DNA from: Gemmatimonadaceae bacterium
Lineage (GTDB): Bacteria; Gemmatimonadota; Gemmatimonadetes; Gemmatimonadales; Gemmatimonadaceae
DNA length: 64,000 bases
NCBI GenBank assembly: GCA_025928335.1
Contig: JAICJQ010000003.1
Span: 1-64,000, forward strand
Direction of reading: 5' to 3'
Part shown: piece after piece, positions 8,714 to 17,631 of the stretch
Numbering within the stretch: position 1 is the first letter of the stretch
Layout of the letters: each line of letters begins with the position of its first letter
Program-made: the position numbers and the translations under genes
Notes under the pieces: generated by a model
Told to the model about the DNA's origin: nothing
The model's input: only the letters and a program-made list of their open reading frames with translations
Database searches by the model: none

Positions 8714-9348
8714 CGCGCGCTCCTTCCGCTGGTCGACGCCACGGAAGGCGGCGCCGCCGACACCGACGCCGTCGTCGTATCGGCGACGGCGAATCCGGAG
8801 ATCGTTGCCGCGATCGACAGCGTCTCGATCTCTTCCTCTCTCGCCCGCGGCGAGCGCGAGATGTCCAGCCGATCGATGCGCACCAACTTTTCACCGCGCT
8901 CCAGCGCTTGAAGGAACATGAGAACGCCAAGAATGTCCGACTCGCCGCGAATCTCGACGCGCAGCGTACGGACCCCATCAGCGCTCGGCGCCGCGGGTCG
9001 AGTGCCGGCGTCTTGCAGCCAGACCCGCGCTCGGCGCGCCACATCCCCCAGGTACGACGCGAGCTCGGCGCTCGCCATCACGTCGTCTTTTCCCTCGAAT
9101 AATCGTGGCCGCATCGCGCGCATCGTCGAATCGGCGACGTTGTGCAGCCGCGGATTCTGCTTCGCCGACGCGACCGCGGCGCGTTCGCGCGCCAGCGTGG
9201 ATCGCTCGGCAGCCAATTGGTCACGCGTGTCTTCGAGCGCCGTCCGGTAAGGACGGACACCGTACAGAAAACCCAGACTGACGATCAGGATCGCCCCGCC
9301 GATCGACACCGTCCGGCGCTCTCGAGCGGTGAGCGTGCTCCACTTCAT
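8710..9348 (-). CDS. gspM: Type II secretion assembly protein GspM-like
   Basis: 212 residues: a single N-terminal membrane helix (VSIGGAILIVSLGFLYGV), then a coiled-coil stretch (YRTALEDTRDQLAAERSTLARERAAVASAK) and a ferredoxin-like alpha/beta domain (TLRVEIRGESDILGVLMFLQALE). This is the bitopic arrangement of GspM/PilO, which pairs with GspL/PilN in the inner-membrane platform. A Ser/Ala-rich tail follows. Sequence alone is weak; position after gspL with a 4-base overlap on both sides gives the call. Confidence 0.75.
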   Translation of the reverse strand: MKWSTLTARERRTVSIGGAILIVSLGFLYGVRPYRTALEDTRDQLAAERSTLARERAAVASAKQNPRLHNVADSTMRAMRPRLFEGKDDVMASAELASYLGDVARRARVWLQDAGTRPAAPSADGVRTLRVEIRGESDILGVLMFLQALERGEKLVRIDRLDISRSPRAREEEIETLSIAATISGFAVADTTTASVSAAPPSVASTSGRSAR

Positions 9349-10778
9349 TGACCGGATCTCCCCGCCCCACGCGAAGGCAATGGGTTCGAGGCGGGCGCGG
9401 TCGCCGGCTTCGTTACTTTGCGCGCCGATTCGACGCGCGCGGCGATCGCGAAGTGTTCGAGCGACACACCGTCGTCCTGCGTCTCTCGACGTACCGGCGC
9501 GCTCGCCTTGACGTCGAGCAGGCCACTCGTGGTCTGCATCGCGTCGAACACTTTTTTGGCGTGCGGCGCCATCCCGTCGATGATGAGGGAATCCTCACGG
9601 GCGCGGATTGTCGTGAGGAAAGCCTCCTCCGGCACCGATTCGCTCAGCGTAACGATCACCGACGACCAATGCGGCGCGCTGCGCTCGATCGCGTTGAGCG
9701 CCGAGAGCTCTCGATACGTCGCGTCGACCGTCGACCGCCCGACAAGAGTGGACGCCAGCTCAGGGCGAAGTCGCTCACGCTCGGCGCGGACCGTCGCGAG
9801 TTGCCGTTTCGCGCCCCACAGCTCAACCCCCGCCGAGAGCAGCAGCAGCGCCGCCGCAACGCCGGCGATGCTCCACGCCATGCGGCGCGCTCCCGCCTGC
9901 TCGGTCGCGACGTCGTTTTCCGCGCGCAGCGAAGGACCCGCATCGCCGCCTGCGAAATGGGCGGCCAGAAGGTCCGGATGTTCCGACGCAGACGACCATT
10001 CGCTCGCGCCGTTCGCGGCGCTTGCGCCGACACCGTGCGCGTTGAGCGCGGCGGACAGGGCGTGCCGCGCGCGCGACTCGCCGAAAATGCCGACCCGCGC
10101 GCCAGTCGTCAGCGTATCGGCGATGAGTTGCGCGTCCGCCGATCCGTCACGAAAGCGGCGAACGCCGACCAGACGTTTGCCGTCGAGCTCGAGAACGTGC
10201 GTCCGTTCGTCCTGACAGAGAATTGCGAACGCCGACTGTCTGGCGAACGCTGGCCAGAGAGCAAACGCCGCCGACGCCCAGGCGGATTCCGCCGGTGCGA
10301 TCGACTCGACCGTGAAGCCGGCGAGTTCCGCCGCCGAACGAATCGCTTCGACGAGGCGGGCCGAGGCGGCTGCCGCGACGACCGGCAGCATCTCTCCGCG
10401 CCGTCGCCGTGTCGCCGGAATTGCGCCGACGATTTGTGGTCCGCGCGCGCCCACGAAGTAGCGAGACGCGCCGCGACTCAGCACCCGCTGCAGCTCGTTT
10501 CGTCCGAGCGGAGGCAGCGCGACGCGACGCACCTCGGTGAACGGCGGCATGAGCGAGATGGCCAGCCTGCCGCGCTGCTCTCCGAGCGCTCGCGCGAGCT
10601 GGCCGAACGCGTCGGCGAGCGACGGCCACGTGTTCGCGTCGGCGGCCGGCGGTTCGAGCTCCGCGCGCCACGCGCGGTCGGTGCTGCCGCGCAGACGCAG
10701 GTCGACGGCACACAGCCGCGTCGGTGAGATCGCGATTCCCGTGCGGTACCGTGCTCGTGGATTCGTCGCGGGAGTCAT
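9345..10778 (-). CDS. gspL: Type II secretion platform protein GspL-like (PilM-like plus PilN-like parts)
   Basis: 477 residues from the ATG at 10778, which forms an ATGA overlap with the gspK stop; an ATG two codons upstream (10784) is the alternative. Residues 1-280 form an actin-like cytoplasmic domain (GIAISPTRLCAVDLRL) related to PilM and the GspL N-domain. One membrane helix (MAWSIAGVAAALLLLSAGVELW) follows. The periplasmic part has a coiled coil (LATVRAERERLRPELAS) and a PilN-type domain (SALNAIERSAPHWSSVIVTLSESVPEEAFLT split by a conserved P-x-x-A-F-L turn). GspL normally recruits GspE through the N-domain. Unusual only in being Arg/Ala-rich. Confidence 0.8.
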   Translation of the reverse strand: MTPATNPRARYRTGIAISPTRLCAVDLRLRGSTDRAWRAELEPPAADANTWPSLADAFGQLARALGEQRGRLAISLMPPFTEVRRVALPPLGRNELQRVLSRGASRYFVGARGPQIVGAIPATRRRRGEMLPVVAAAASARLVEAIRSAAELAGFTVESIAPAESAWASAAFALWPAFARQSAFAILCQDERTHVLELDGKRLVGVRRFRDGSADAQLIADTLTTGARVGIFGESRARHALSAALNAHGVGASAANGASEWSSASEHPDLLAAHFAGGDAGPSLRAENDVATEQAGARRMAWSIAGVAAALLLLSAGVELWGAKRQLATVRAERERLRPELASTLVGRSTVDATYRELSALNAIERSAPHWSSVIVTLSESVPEEAFLTTIRAREDSLIIDGMAPHAKKVFDAMQTTSGLLDVKASAPVRRETQDDGVSLEHFAIAARVESARKVTKPATAPASNPLPSRGAGRSGQ

Positions 10779-11803
10779 CGCCATAGCTTGCTCGTGATGA
10801 ACGCCGACCCGCCGGCATTGGTGTTCGCCGGCAGTGGGGCGCCGCCACTGCCGTTGGTCACGACCGCGATCAGCTCCGTCGGAGGCGCCTGCGGTCCGAC
10901 ACGCGCCGTGATCTTGAGCTCGACCTGGTTGGTGCGCGTCGTCGTGCGCGCGTTGAGTTGGTTGATCGCGGCCTGCGATCCCAACTGTCCAGGCAACGGT
11001 CGACGCCCGGCCCCCTGTTGGAAAAGCTGATTGATGTTGTCGATGCGGCGCCCCTGCGATCGGAGCATGAGGATCATGTTGAGCGTGGCGTCGGTCATTC
11101 CCGGCAATGCGCGAAGCACCGGGACCGGCGCCGTGTTGACATTGATCGCGCCCGAGCCGCGCGTCGTGAGATAGGGCGAGACGACGGCATAGATGTCCGG
11201 CGTCATTCCCATGACGTTCTGAATCTCCTCGACGTCTCGGAAGGTGCTGTTCGTCGGGAGCGCAAGCATTCCTGCCTTGATGTACGCGTCACGCTCCGCA
11301 CCGCTCGGACGCGGAATGCTGTCGGCGTCGCGCCAGTCCATCACCGCCTGCGCGAGGTGCGTGGCTTTCGTGTAGTCGCCGAGCAGAAAACTGAAGAAGG
11401 TCTGCAGCTCGGTCTCATTGACCTGGTTGATGTTGAGTTGCTCGCCGAGGTCGTGCGCGACGACATCGACCTCCATGCTATCCACGTACACCGGCACGGA
11501 GTAGAGCGAGTCGACGTAGGCCCACGGATCACTCGCCCGCAGTCGCGTAATCGCGAGGTTGTTGCCCGACGGCGCGACGCGCATCGCCTGCTCGAGCTTG
11601 GCCTGCACCGCCGCCAGCGCGCCCAGCGCCGCGGCGCGCTGAATGCCGCGCTCGGACACGAGAATGCCGACGGTGCGCCGTTCACGCGCCTCGAGGCTGA
11701 ACTGCAGGGCGACCGTCGCGATGGCGACGACGAGCCAGAGCGCCGCTAGCAAGGCGACTCCACGACGGCGACGCGGTGTGCGTTGACGCGTCCCGATGGT
11801 CAC
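10775..11803 (-). CDS. gspK: Type II secretion minor pseudopilin GspK
   Basis: 342 residues from a GTG at 11803 (GTGA overlap with gspJ). The N-terminus has an Arg-rich leader ending in Gly (RRRRG) followed by VALLAALWLVVAIATVALQF, a type III signal that lacks Glu at +5, as is usual for GspK. A large globular domain with helix-hairpin-helix-type segments follows (QLNINQVNETELQTFF, LAQAVMDWRDADS, AINVNTAPVPVLRALPGM), matching the T2SSK family. GspK caps the pseudopilus tip with GspI and GspJ, which are encoded next to it. Confidence 0.92.
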   Translation of the reverse strand: MTIGTRQRTPRRRRGVALLAALWLVVAIATVALQFSLEARERRTVGILVSERGIQRAAALGALAAVQAKLEQAMRVAPSGNNLAITRLRASDPWAYVDSLYSVPVYVDSMEVDVVAHDLGEQLNINQVNETELQTFFSFLLGDYTKATHLAQAVMDWRDADSIPRPSGAERDAYIKAGMLALPTNSTFRDVEEIQNVMGMTPDIYAVVSPYLTTRGSGAINVNTAPVPVLRALPGMTDATLNMILMLRSQGRRIDNINQLFQQGAGRRPLPGQLGSQAAINQLNARTTTRTNQVELKITARVGPQAPPTELIAVVTNGSGGAPLPANTNAGGSAFITSKLWR

Positions 11804-12489
11804 GGGCTACTCGCTCGCCGGCCGTTCTGGGCACCGATCATGAAGATCATCGGCACTTGAAGAATCGCCGGAATCTGGTGCTTCTCGCCGGGAAGCAGCG
11901 TCACGCGCACTGCCGTCTGCGTCGCGATCGTTGCCGCCTCCGAGGCGCGGATCCACTTATCGGTTCGCGGATCGAGATACTCCACCTTGAGGGTATCGAT
12001 CGTCGAATCCAGCATCTTCCGCACGAGCGGCTGCTGAAGATTCGGCTGATACTCCATCGTCAGGCCGCGCTCGGGCGTGTTGTTGTCGCCGTCGACATAA
12101 AGACGGATGCGCACGTTCGCCGTGAACGCCGGATTGAGCGCCGATGTGGTGAAGGTAAGCTCGTCCCCGATCGCCGCGGCCGCGGACACCGCCGCCGTAT
12201 TGCTCGTAATCCCGCCACGTCCGCCACCGGTCGGTGCGGCCGTACCGATGCCGCGCGTCAATCCACGTGGTCCGCCGCCGCGCTGAATCTGAATCGTGCC
12301 GGCGTTGATCCACGTCTCGAACATTTCCCGGAATGCCGCCGCGCGCTCGGTATCGACCGAGGCGTCGCGAATGATGCGACGGTGTGCAATGATCGATGAG
12401 AACGCGCCCGCGCCCGCCGCCGCCATCATTCCCGTGATGGCCAGCCCGATCACGAGCTCCATGAGCGTCATGCCGCGTCGCGGGCTCAT
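11800..12489 (-). CDS. gspJ: Type II secretion minor pseudopilin GspJ
   Basis: 229 residues from the ATG at 12489, chosen because it forms ATGA with the gspI stop and puts the prepilin leader (SPRRG / MTLMELVIGLAITGMM, with Glu+5) at the N-terminus. A longer frame to 12555 would bury the leader. After the helix comes a beta-rich domain with a Gly/Arg-rich loop (QRGGGPRGLTRGIG). GspJ is a tip pseudopilin. It needs a prepilin peptidase, which is not in this window. Confidence 0.88.
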   Translation of the reverse strand: MSPRRGMTLMELVIGLAITGMMAAAGAGAFSSIIAHRRIIRDASVDTERAAAFREMFETWINAGTIQIQRGGGPRGLTRGIGTAAPTGGGRGGITSNTAAVSAAAAIGDELTFTTSALNPAFTANVRIRLYVDGDNNTPERGLTMEYQPNLQQPLVRKMLDSTIDTLKVEYLDPRTDKWIRASEAATIATQTAVRVTLLPGEKHQIPAILQVPMIFMIGAQNGRRASSP

Positions 12490-12899
12490 CGTCGCGTCAC
12501 CAGCCTCGGCGTACGATACATGTACGTCTTGAGCGCGTACGATCCGTTCGTCCAATTCACGCTGACGTGCACGGTGTAGAGACCCGCCTGATCCGACACG
12601 GGCGCGGACGTCGCCTTCCAGGTGTACTCATCGAGCGGCGCCGCGAACTTGCCGTCCTGAATCGAATCCGGAAGGGATTGCAGTTCCTGATCAGTGAGGA
12701 GATTCATCACCTCGAGCCGCGACGTCGCCAGCGCCTCGACTTCAATCGCGCGCTTCGCCCGCTCGGCCGTACGCATGTCGCCTCCGACCGCCTCGAGCGC
12801 ACTCACCGCGGTCATTCCAACAATCGCAATGGCGACGACCGCCTCCATCAACGTGATCCCACGACGCGCGCGCAAAGCGCGTTCAGAGCGAATCGGCAT
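12486..12899 (-). CDS. gspI: Type II secretion minor pseudopilin GspI
   Basis: 137 residues. Prepilin leader RARRG followed by ITLMEAVVAIAIVGMTAVSALEAV with Glu+5. The short C-terminal domain (LTDQELQSLPDSIQDGKFAAPLDEYTWKA in pieces, ending in a beta hairpin) fits T2SSI length. Its start overlaps the end of gspH by 17 bases and its stop overlaps gspJ by 4. GspI nucleates the pseudopilus tip. Confidence 0.87.
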   Translation of the reverse strand: MPIRSERALRARRGITLMEAVVAIAIVGMTAVSALEAVGGDMRTAERAKRAIEVEALATSRLEVMNLLTDQELQSLPDSIQDGKFAAPLDEYTWKATSAPVSDQAGLYTVHVSVNWTNGSYALKTYMYRTPRLVTRR

Positions 12900-13338
12900 G
12901 CGCCACTCCGCTCCAGGGGTCCACGCGAATCGTCAGCGGCAGCGCGCCTCCGCGAACGACCACGGTGTCGCCGAACGCGGCGCCGGTCGGTCGAAAGACG
13001 TACTGCAATCGCGGCTGATCGGTCACGAGCGTCCTCGATAATCCAAGATCGAGCGTTCCCGTCGCGAGAACGCCGTAGCCGCTCACGGTCGACGTGTCCA
13101 GCTCGTAGTGCAGCGTCGTCGGATCGAGGCGCAGCGTCACGTTCGCGTTGAAATCGATCGCCGCTTTGCGCGCGTCCTTGAGCAGGCCGAACATCGCGTC
13201 CGCGCCCGTCGGCTGCGGATCGCGGCCGAATCCGCTGAACGCCGGCACGGCAAGCGTCGCGGCGATGGCCAGGACAAGCAGCACCATGGTCAGCTCCCAC
13301 AGCGTGTAGCCATGTCTGGCAAGGGGGCGCGGAGGCAT
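12883..13338 (-). CDS. gspH: Type II secretion minor pseudopilin GspH
   Basis: 151 residues from the ATG at 13338, which overlaps the gspF stop as TGATG; a frame open further upstream lies inside gspF. Leader PPRPLARHG followed by YTLWELTMVLLVLAIAATLAVPAF, with Glu+5 and an unusual Tyr at +1. The body has the GspH-type pattern (LLKDARKAAIDFNANVTLRLDPTTL, then beta strands). GspH sits between the tip complex and the GspG shaft. Confidence 0.85.
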   Translation of the reverse strand: MPPRPLARHGYTLWELTMVLLVLAIAATLAVPAFSGFGRDPQPTGADAMFGLLKDARKAAIDFNANVTLRLDPTTLHYELDTSTVSGYGVLATGTLDLGLSRTLVTDQPRLQYVFRPTGAAFGDTVVVRGGALPLTIRVDPWSGVAHADSL

Positions 13339-14543
13339 CACTTGAACGAGTTGGCGTTGATGCCGTAGATCGCCTGGAGCAGCGACAGTGCGACGAAAGC
13401 GACGATCGCCCCGAACATGATGATCATGGCCGGCTCGGCGAGCGTCGCCAGACGCGACGTGGCGCGCTCCGTCCTCTCCTCGAAGATGTCCGCCGACTTC
13501 ATAAGGAACGTTCGAAGCTGGCCCGCGTCCTCGCCCACGCCGACGAGTTGCGCCAGCATCGGAGGGAAGAGCGTGCTGTCGGCGACCGCCGCGCGCAGCG
13601 AGCTTCCCTCCCGCACGCGCGTACGAATGCGAACGACGTCGTCGCGGGCGTTGGGGTCGCCGATCGATTCGATCGTGTCGTCGAGCGCCGTGAGCAACGG
13701 TGCGCCGCCGCCGAGCAGGACGCCGACGAGCCGCGCGAAACGTCCGGCGAGCGCGTAGCGTCGCAGCGTGCTGATGCCCGGCAGGGCGAGCATGATCGTG
13801 GACCATACCCGCCGGCCATTGTCGCTGCCGCGGACCCACGTCGCGAACGCCGCGATGAAGAACGGAATGAGTAGCAACACCGGCCAGGCGCGATGCAGTG
13901 CGGCGGAAAAGGCGAGTAAGGTAGATGTGGACTTCGGAAGTCGGGCGCCACTCCCTTCCAGCAACGTCACGAAGCGCGGCAACACGAAGAAAAGCAGTAC
14001 CGTTACGGCAACAGAGCCCGCCGTCGCCAGCATCAGCGGATAGATCGCCGCCGAGAGGATTTTGCCCCGCAGGTGCTCGTCGCGCTCGAGTTGGTCGGCG
14101 AGTCGCTGGAACGCGGCATCGAGGTCGCCGCTCTTTTCTCCGGCGCGGACCAAGCCGACATACAGCGGCGAAAAGAGCGAGCCATGCTCGGCCAGCGCGA
14201 CACTGAGCGGGTCGCCCCGTTCGACGCGGGCGCGGACCTCCTGAAGCGAAGACTTCACGTCGCCTGACGCCACTCCCGACGCCGCGTTGAGCGCTTGGGC
14301 GAGCGGCATTCCCACGGGCAACAACGCGGCGAGCGCGCGGGTCACCTCGAGGACCTCGCGTCGGCGGCCCAGGCGAAAGCCACGCGCGCCGCCACGAGCC
14401 GCTTCATTCCACTCGGCGACGTCGAGGACGAACAACCCGCGCTCCTCGAGCGTTCGCGCGAGGGCACCCGAGCTTACCGCCTGCGCTTGGCCACGCAGCC
14501 GCTTTCCTGATCCGTCAACCGCCTGGTAGGCAAACGTCGGCAT
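13338..14543 (-). CDS. gspF: Type II secretion inner-membrane platform protein GspF
   Basis: 401 residues, the usual length. It starts with the conserved FAYQAVDGSGK motif, then two T2SSF domains (about 65-190 and 270-395), each ending in membrane helices (AAIYPLMLATAGSVAVTVLLFF, AWPVLLLIPFFIAAFATWV and a final IIMFGAIVAFVALSLLQAIYG). Both domains carry the family's gly-rich turns (LLPVGMPLAQAL, LLGGGAPLLTAL) and acidic E-x-G-D/E-D-x-G patches. It is the polytopic core that GspE acts on. Confidence 0.94.
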   Translation of the reverse strand: MPTFAYQAVDGSGKRLRGQAQAVSSGALARTLEERGLFVLDVAEWNEAARGGARGFRLGRRREVLEVTRALAALLPVGMPLAQALNAASGVASGDVKSSLQEVRARVERGDPLSVALAEHGSLFSPLYVGLVRAGEKSGDLDAAFQRLADQLERDEHLRGKILSAAIYPLMLATAGSVAVTVLLFFVLPRFVTLLEGSGARLPKSTSTLLAFSAALHRAWPVLLLIPFFIAAFATWVRGSDNGRRVWSTIMLALPGISTLRRYALAGRFARLVGVLLGGGAPLLTALDDTIESIGDPNARDDVVRIRTRVREGSSLRAAVADSTLFPPMLAQLVGVGEDAGQLRTFLMKSADIFEERTERATSRLATLAEPAMIIMFGAIVAFVALSLLQAIYGINANSFK

Positions 14544-14572
14544 GGCGTCGGGTTATCCGTCGACTCGGCCGG

Positions 14573-15031
14573 CTACTTCCAGCTCATGATATCGGCGTCC
14601 TCACCGTCGCCGCCCGGTTTTCCGTCGCCGCCGAGGGTAAGGAGGTCATATCCCTGAGGATTTACCTGTCCCGGAGCCATATAGTTGTAAGGACGCCCCC
14701 ATGGGTCGGGCGGTACGGGCTTTCGGAGATACGGGCCCCGCCAATTGGCCGGTGGATCGATCTGCGGCTTCTCCCATAGGGAGGCAAGTCCTTGTTCTGT
14801 CGTAGGATAGCGACCGTTGTCGAGACGGTAGGCGTCCAGGGCGGCGCCGAGCATCTCGATCTGGGACTTGGCGGTAGCGCCCTTCGCCGCGCCCACGTGC
14901 TGGAAGATGTTTGGGGCAACGAGCGTGGCCAAAATCGCGATCACCACGATCACGACGAGGATTTCAATCAGCGTAAAGCCTGCGCGGACCGGTCGTTGGC
15001 GGGGGACACGCCGGTGGCTGAGACGAATCAT
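14573..15031 (-). CDS. gspG: Type II secretion major pseudopilin GspG
   Basis: 152 residues from the ATG at 15031; upstream in-frame starts (to 15229) give a leader too long for a prepilin. Leader RQRPVRAG followed by FTLIEILVVIVVIAILATLVAP with Glu+5. The C-terminus has the GspG calcium-loop region (DPWGRPYNYMAPGQ, YDLLTLGGDGKPGGDGEDADI), and the N-x-x-Y-P-T-T-E-Q-G-L signature is replaced by RYPTTEQGLASLW. First gene of the operon; a 225-base region upstream (15032-15256) must hold the promoter, although no clear -35/-10 pair is seen there. Confidence 0.94.
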   Translation of the reverse strand: MIRLSHRRVPRQRPVRAGFTLIEILVVIVVIAILATLVAPNIFQHVGAAKGATAKSQIEMLGAALDAYRLDNGRYPTTEQGLASLWEKPQIDPPANWRGPYLRKPVPPDPWGRPYNYMAPGQVNPQGYDLLTLGGDGKPGGDGEDADIMSWK

Positions 15032-15256
15032 GGGGAGTCGGCGGGTTCGATGTGGAAGATTGGACACCGGGGGACCGGAAACGGTTTTCACGCCGACGCT
15101 TAGAGCGACGACCGGGCTTGGATGTATGGGCGGGAACAACGCCTGTCCATTGACCACCGGATCTGCACATTCGTTCCGTGGCCTGCTCCCATCCATAGAT
15201 ACGTGCGGAGCGTCATGTTCGCGGCACACGCCCCGCTCTCAGACGCCGAAGCGCGT

Positions 15257-15538
15257 CTATTCGTCTTTGGCGCGGCGCCGCGCGCGTCTATGGGACGCCG
15301 GCGACAGATCGATCATTAAGGCGATCACGATCCCGACGATCGGCCAGAGCGACCACACACCGCCCCACCAGTGCTGCACCGCGGTGTACCAGAGAACGGT
15401 CGTCGGGAGGAAGATGAACCCAAGGATCGGCCAGAGGGCCGTGTTGAAGATGCCTTTGAACCAATTCGAGAAAACCCAGAGCAAGACGATGACGATGCGC
15501 GGCGCGAAGAGCGTGAACAGCACGAACAGGCAGGGCAT
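15257..15538 (-). CDS. Small multi-pass membrane protein, unknown function
   Basis: 93 residues from the ATG at 15538; an upstream in-frame extension to 15625 is polar and unlikely. Three hydrophobic segments are visible: PCLFVLFTLFAPRIVIVLLW, LWPILGFIFLPTTVLWYTAV and SLWPIVGIVIALMIDLS, followed by a basic tail (RRARRRAKDE) that should face the cytoplasm. Small proteins with this W-F/L-P-T-T pattern recur in high-GC bacteria without a known role. It stands alone between the gsp operon and the divergent 15659 gene. Confidence 0.75.
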   Translation of the reverse strand: MPCLFVLFTLFAPRIVIVLLWVFSNWFKGIFNTALWPILGFIFLPTTVLWYTAVQHWWGGVWSLWPIVGIVIALMIDLSPASHRRARRRAKDE

Positions 15539-15658
15539 TGGCGGGCCTCGAAAGCGTACGGGACGGTCAGCGCAACCACTATATCTACGGTAATTCGTCC
15601 ACAGCGAGTTTCCGGGCCCTCCCATTGCAACGTGGAGCCTTTCGCGGAGGGGGGCAGA

Positions 15659-16210
15659 ATGAGTGAAACCTTGGTTCGGTTCACGGAAGCGATCACGGGG
15701 CGCGACGGGCGGGCCTACACGGCCGCGGCGCGCGGCGCGCGCGGAAGCGACGGCCTATGGCATGGCTGGATTGAATTCACCGACGGCACGACCACAGCTC
15801 GTACCACTCAGGAAAGCGAGCAGCCCAATCGAGACGATCTCATGTACTGGGCGCAGGGGCTTACCTACGTCTACCTCGAGGGGGCGCTCGAACGCGCGCT
15901 TTACCCGTTAGCCGAGCACATAGTCGGCGGCCCGGCCTTGTCGATCGCGCCGAGCGCACGACCGGTCGCGGTGCTCGACCCGTATTCCGTGTACCGGCAA
16001 GGCGATGATGTGTTGCGACGTCAACTGCTCGCACTGTCGCGCGAGCAACTCAACGCGGTGATCATCCAATACGACCTCGGAGCACCGATTCCCTACACTC
16101 CGCGCGGACCGTTGGGTTACGCGGATGACGTCGACCGGGTGATGGCGCGCGTGCGGGCGTCGAGCGCGCCGAAGGCCTCGACACGATTGCCGGACAGCGA
16201 GTTTCGATAA
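15659..16210 (+). CDS. Conserved-looking hypothetical cytoplasmic protein
   Basis: 183 residues from an ATG with a strong purine-rich site (GGAGGGGGGCAGA) just upstream, which decides against the longer frame starting at 15371. No signal or membrane segment. The first half is beta-rich (LVRFTEAITGRDGRAYTAA, WHGWIEFTDG, TTTARTTQESEQP) and the second helical (DDVLRRQLLALSREQLNAVI). I do not recognise the family. It is a single gene, divergent from the small membrane protein and followed 72 bases later by the phosphoesterase gene. Confidence 0.7.
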   Translation: MSETLVRFTEAITGRDGRAYTAAARGARGSDGLWHGWIEFTDGTTTARTTQESEQPNRDDLMYWAQGLTYVYLEGALERALYPLAEHIVGGPALSIAPSARPVAVLDPYSVYRQGDDVLRRQLLALSREQLNAVIIQYDLGAPIPYTPRGPLGYADDVDRVMARVRASSAPKASTRLPDSEFR

Positions 16211-16281
16211 CAGCCGCGATCGGGAATATTCGAATCCTCGAACGAGTCTCTTCCAGCAAATCCAATGAGGCTCGTTTCAAA

Positions 16282-17631
16282 ATGTCCACACACCGCGGTC
16301 GCGACGCACAGCGTTTCGACGAACACGGCAACACCCGGCCCGCCGGCACGAATTACATCTCGACCGATGACAGCGACGATGGCATCGATCGTCGCGGCTT
16401 TCTTCGGTGCATGGCATGGGCCGGCACCGGGATCGTCTGGGGTTTGAAGGGCGGAATCCCGACGTCCTTTCCCGTCGGCGCGCTTTCGTCAATGACCGAC
16501 GCGCAGCGCAAGAGTATCTTCTTCGCGCAGATCAGCGACAGCCATATCGGCTTCAGCAAAGACGCGAACAAGGACGTGACGGCCACGCTGCAGCAGGCGG
16601 TCGCGAAGCTCAACGCGCTTCCGCAGCAGCCCGCGTTCGTGCTGCACACCGGGGACATCACGCAGCTCGCCAAGGCCGAAGAATTCGACACGGCGAGCGA
16701 AGTGCTCAAGGGTGCGAAGACGGATCGCATCTTCTATGTGCCCGGCGAGCATGACGTCGCGACCGACAACGGCGCGTCGTATCTGCGGCGCTACGGCAAA
16801 GGCACCGACGGCGGCGGCTGGTACAGCTTCGACCACAGCGGTGTGCGTTTCATTGGCCTTGTCAACGTGCTCAATCTCAAGGCCGGCGGACTTGGCTCGC
16901 TCGGAGCCGACCAGATCTCGTGGCTCGAGAAGAATGTTGCCGGGCTGTCGAGCAGCACGCCGATCGTGCTCTTCGCGCACGTGCCGCTCTGGACGGTCTA
17001 TCCCGAGTGGGGTTGGGGGACGGACGATTCAGAGCAAGCGCTCGCATTGGTCAAACGATTCGGATCCGTGACGGTGCTCAATGGGCACATCCACCAGATC
17101 ATGCAGAAGGTCGAGGGCCACGTCTCGTTTCACACCGCGATGTCCACCGCATTTCCTCAGCCTGCGCCAGGAACGGCGCCGTCACCCGGTCCGATGACCG
17201 TGCAGCCGGAGCGCCTCAAGAGTGTCCTCGGCATCGCCGACGTCACGTTCATCCCGGGCCGAAGCTCACTCGCCGTCGTCGACGCGACGCTCTCGGGTCT
17301 TCCACCGGCGTTCGACGCGGCGATGCACGATTCGATGACGCAGCGTCGCAACGCGCGCAAGTCGGTCACGCTGCAAGCCAACGAGATCGCCATCGACAAT
17401 TTTCAGTTCTCGCCGTCGCCGCTCACCGTGAAGGCCGGCACCAAAATCACCTGGATCAACGCCGATGATGTGCCGCATCTCATCGCGAGCGCGGACAATG
17501 CCTTCAAGTCGTCACCGGTGATCGATACCGACCAGCGCTTTTCCACGATGTTCGCGACGCCCGGCACGTACGAGTACTTCTGCGCTCTGCACCCGAAGAT
17601 GCAAGGGAGGGTCGTCGTCACCCGCGCTTGA
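16282..17631 (+). CDS. Tat-exported metallophosphoesterase fused to a C-terminal cupredoxin domain
   Basis: 449 residues. A Tat signal (DRRGFLRCMAWAGTGIVWGL, about 36-55) predicts folded export. Residues about 80-340 are a calcineurin-like phosphoesterase with the metal motifs D-S-H (ISDSHIG), GD (HTGD), GEHD in place of the usual GNHD, H (FAHVPLW) and GHIH. Residues about 360-449 are a plastocyanin-like cupredoxin: FQFSPSPLTVKAGTKITWIN, first ligand His in DDVPH, then C-x4-H-x-M (CALHPKM), giving the complete type-1 copper set His, Cys, His, Met. Substrate unknown. The stop overlaps the end of the convergent anti-sigma gene by 14 bases. The fusion suggests a phosphoesterase tied to copper or electron transfer in the periplasm. 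Confidence 0.87.
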   Translation: MSTHRGRDAQRFDEHGNTRPAGTNYISTDDSDDGIDRRGFLRCMAWAGTGIVWGLKGGIPTSFPVGALSSMTDAQRKSIFFAQISDSHIGFSKDANKDVTATLQQAVAKLNALPQQPAFVLHTGDITQLAKAEEFDTASEVLKGAKTDRIFYVPGEHDVATDNGASYLRRYGKGTDGGGWYSFDHSGVRFIGLVNVLNLKAGGLGSLGADQISWLEKNVAGLSSSTPIVLFAHVPLWTVYPEWGWGTDDSEQALALVKRFGSVTVLNGHIHQIMQKVEGHVSFHTAMSTAFPQPAPGTAPSPGPMTVQPERLKSVLGIADVTFIPGRSSLAVVDATLSGLPPAFDAAMHDSMTQRRNARKSVTLQANEIAIDNFQFSPSPLTVKAGTKITWINADDVPHLIASADNAFKSSPVIDTDQRFSTMFATPGTYEYFCALHPKMQGRVVVTRA

